DNA from: a virus
Strand: one strand, 5' to 3'
IMG/VR virus record: IMGVR_UViG_3300012926_000041
Coordinates: 1 to 47,333 of that record
DNA: 47,333 bases
Part shown: piece after piece, positions 45,757-47,333 of the stretch
Numbering within the stretch: the stretch's first letter is position 1
How the letters are laid out: each line of letters opens with the position of its first letter
Made by a program: the position numbers and the translations under genes
The notes under the pieces: model-generated
The model's database searches: none
Seen by the model: the letters and a program-made list of their open reading frames with translations, nothing else
What the model was told of the DNA's origin: nothing

Positions 45757-46466
45757 CAGTAAACCTCGTTCAGAATTAATGGTCCACAGAGATGCTGAGT
45801 ACGATTGAAGACGTCAAGCATGTAAGGGAGATGAGGACGGTACTTGTTCATCAGATTCTCGGCATCTAGCTCTCTCCCAATTTGATTCTGACGTCGCTGA
45901 CTGTCCTGTTCTGAGTGATGCCAGATCCTTGCCCCTTGGATTGTTCCAATGCCAAGCCCCTCAAGAAGCACTCTAAAGGCAATACTATTGTCGTTGCCGT
46001 ACATCCTGACGACGCGGTCCATCCAGCCAATCTTGTTTCCAAGGGCTCTTGAGAGGATTCCAAAGTTGGCGTAGATCATCTGGTGGTATGTCTGGACAAC
46101 AAAGGGCAGTGTCCTCTCGGCATAGTACAGCGCCCCAAGTCCAATCTCTGGATGCTCTTCCATGAAATCAATTGCGGCACGGTCATAGCCGGGGAGGACT
46201 TCGGCATCATCATTGAGGTAGATGACCCACTTGCCCTTGCATTGAGCAAAGGCTTTGTTGTAACCATTGACGCAGCCTAGGCGTGGACGCTCTGGCAGGA
46301 TTCGGACATTTTCGGGGTAGGCCGTTTCATAAGGCTTGTCAGAGGCATCCGAGACAACAAGCTCCCAAGGAACTGTTGTCCGCTCAATGATGCTCTGAAC
46401 GAGCCGATTGAAAGGATTTGGCCGGTTCAGTGTGCCTGTGACCAGGGAAAGGACTGGATCATCCAT
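45756..46466 (-). CDS. Family-2 glycosyltransferase
   Basis: 236 aa from ATG 46466, after TTGGAGAAAACA; a longer start would overlap the holin-like gene. SLVTGTLNRPNPFNRLVQSI, WELVVSDASDKPY and GKWVIYLNDDAEVLPGYD (the D-D-A-E/DXD motif) are GT2 hallmarks. ARIWHHSEQDSQRRQNQ is like an acceptor segment. First gene of the sugar island after the membrane proteins. Confidence 0.75.
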   Translation of the reverse strand: MDDPVLSLVTGTLNRPNPFNRLVQSIIERTTVPWELVVSDASDKPYETAYPENVRILPERPRLGCVNGYNKAFAQCKGKWVIYLNDDAEVLPGYDRAAIDFMEEHPEIGLGALYYAERTLPFVVQTYHQMIYANFGILSRALGNKIGWMDRVVRMYGNDNSIAFRVLLEGLGIGTIQGARIWHHSEQDSQRRQNQIGRELDAENLMNKYRPHLPYMLDVFNRTQHLCGPLILNEVY

Positions 46467-46503
46467 TGTTTTCTCCAAGCTATCATTCTCATCAAAGCTC
46501 TTT

Positions 46504-46797
46504 CTACTTCCCTTGGATTGCCGTCTCATGCAGGTTGTGAGCCGCAATTGCGCCAGTTCCATACATGATCATGTCTTTAAGAGCGTCCATTAGCGTCTGA
46601 TCATGCATGTAGCCAATCACAAAGGCGCACAGGAATGGAATCGCAGGATAGAACCGATACAGTTTATCCTTCAGGCCAAACGCAACGATCTGGTCCGTGA
46701 TCCATTCTGAAGCGCCATTGACAGAGGCAACAATCCCTGCATTCAACGCAACGGTTGCTGGATCAGCATTCTGAATCAGCGTCATCAGTTCGTCCAT
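46504..46797 (-). CDS. Holin-like small membrane protein
   Basis: 97 aa. Three hydrophobic stretches: ATVALNAGIVASVNGASEWI, FYPAIPFLCAFVIGYM and DMIMYGTGAIAAHNL, separated by charged turns, as in small phage holins. No signal peptide. It follows the lipoprotein-like gene, so a lysis role is possible, but no endolysin is seen in the window. Confidence 0.45.
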   Translation of the reverse strand: MDELMTLIQNADPATVALNAGIVASVNGASEWITDQIVAFGLKDKLYRFYPAIPFLCAFVIGYMHDQTLMDALKDMIMYGTGAIAAHNLHETAIQGK

Positions 46798-46806
46798 AGT
46801 CCATCC

Positions 46807-47333
46807 CTACGATGCCGCCGGAGGAGCAGGAGCAGGAACAACAGGGGCGCTAGGAACGGGCGGTGCAGCCGGAGCCGGAACTGTGGCCACAACCGTTTTC
46901 TGTGTCAGCTTCTTGATGCCTGCCCAAAGTAATCCAATCAAGCCAAGAGCCCCAAGGGCAGTTCCGCCATCCTTCAAGCGCTGAGCCCCTTGTGACTTCG
47001 TGATCTCCCCCGCTGCGACGGCTCTTGCTGTATTCTGAGCGATGTACAGAGCAACCTTCGCAAGCTCTCCAGGTGCCAGGGCGCCAGAGGCTCCTTTGTC
47101 GGCAGCGAAGTCTTTCCATGTTTTTACAACATCATTCCCATCAGCATCCTTGGTCTTTATCAAGGCCAGCTGAGCATCAAGGGCAGCCAGCTCCTTGTCT
47201 GACTTTGCCTGAAGCGCCTTGTTTGCTGCATCAGTCGCCTTCTGTTCAAGGATTGGCCCAAGCTCCTTTGCCTTTGCCTCAAGGAAGTCTGCAGCCTTCT
47301 GCTCTAGCGAACACCCACTTGAGAAGAGGCTAA
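46807..47333 (-). CDS. Lipoprotein-like or membrane protein, C-terminal part (start outside window)
   Basis: The frame is open up to the right edge with no stop, so the gene continues beyond 47333. The visible 175 aa start SLFSSGCSLEQKAADFLEAK (possible lipobox, imperfect at -3), then a coiled-coil Ala/Lys/Glu part, a hydrophobic helix (GTALGALGLIGLLWAGI) and a Pro/Ala-rich end. A spanin- or anchor-like role is possible. A TTG at 47163 would only be the start if the upstream frame were a shadow, which the coiled coil argues against. Confidence 0.5.
   Translation of the reverse strand, partial: SLFSSGCSLEQKAADFLEAKAKELGPILEQKATDAANKALQAKSDKELAALDAQLALIKTKDADGNDVVKTWKDFAADKGASGALAPGELAKVALYIAQNTARAVAAGEITKSQGAQRLKDGGTALGALGLIGLLWAGIKKLTQKTVVATVPAPAAPPVPSAPVVPAPAPPAAS

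Overview
The window is 47.3 kb of a large tailed-phage genome (or a very phage-like replicon). Almost every supported gene lies on the minus strand. Stops and starts are packed tightly, often as ATGA or TGATG overlaps, and many small cysteine-rich proteins sit between replication genes. I see no rRNA, tRNA, CRISPR array, insertion sequence, integrase or virion structural gene. The host cannot be told from the sequence.

Layout in transcription order (right to left). 47.3-46.5 kb: a partial lipoprotein-like protein and a holin-like membrane protein. 46.5-38.7 kb: a sugar and glycosylation island with five glycosyltransferases, two methyltransferase genes (one a tandem fusion) and an FdtA/FdtB-type ketoisomerase and aminotransferase pair. 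38.7-33 kb: a UvsW-like helicase, DnaB-like helicase and DnaG-like primase. 32.96-32.17 kb: about 750 nt without a credible ORF but full of helices, including two GNRA-capped hairpins on the minus strand; I interpret it as a large structured RNA. 32.2-21.4 kb: small accessory genes, a CobS/CobT-like AAA+/VWA pair, a sigma-like protein, an attenuator-like leader and a second structured RNA element. 21.2-15.4 kb: a nucleotide and sugar-like cluster with an FAD/NAD oxidoreductase, a dUTPase-like/HAD fusion, a VOC protein, two SDRs, an NMAD1 (DUF1599) protein, a glycosyltransferase and a ThyX-like protein. 14.3-9.7 kb: a DnaE polymerase split in two by a sigma-factor gene, its C-terminal half fused to a family-4 uracil-DNA glycosylase. 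9.7-2.6 kb: a T4-style recombination module (UvsY-like candidate, gp32-like SSB with a very long acidic/lysine tail, RecA/UvsX, SbcD/gp47, SbcC/gp46). 2.4-0 kb: a PDDEXK nuclease or resolvase, another sigma-like protein, zinc proteins and a partial MazG-like pyrophosphohydrolase.

Together the genes suggest recombination-dependent replication like that of T4, but driven by a bacterial PolIII-alpha polymerase in two polypeptides. Uracil is handled by a dUTPase-like domain, ThyX and UDG. Transcription may be redirected by up to three sigma-like proteins. The best candidates for undescribed biology are the large RNA at 32.2-32.9 kb, the split polymerase with sigma insertion and UDG fusion, the 22.56-22.67 kb RNA element, and the 15.4-21.1 kb modification-like cluster.
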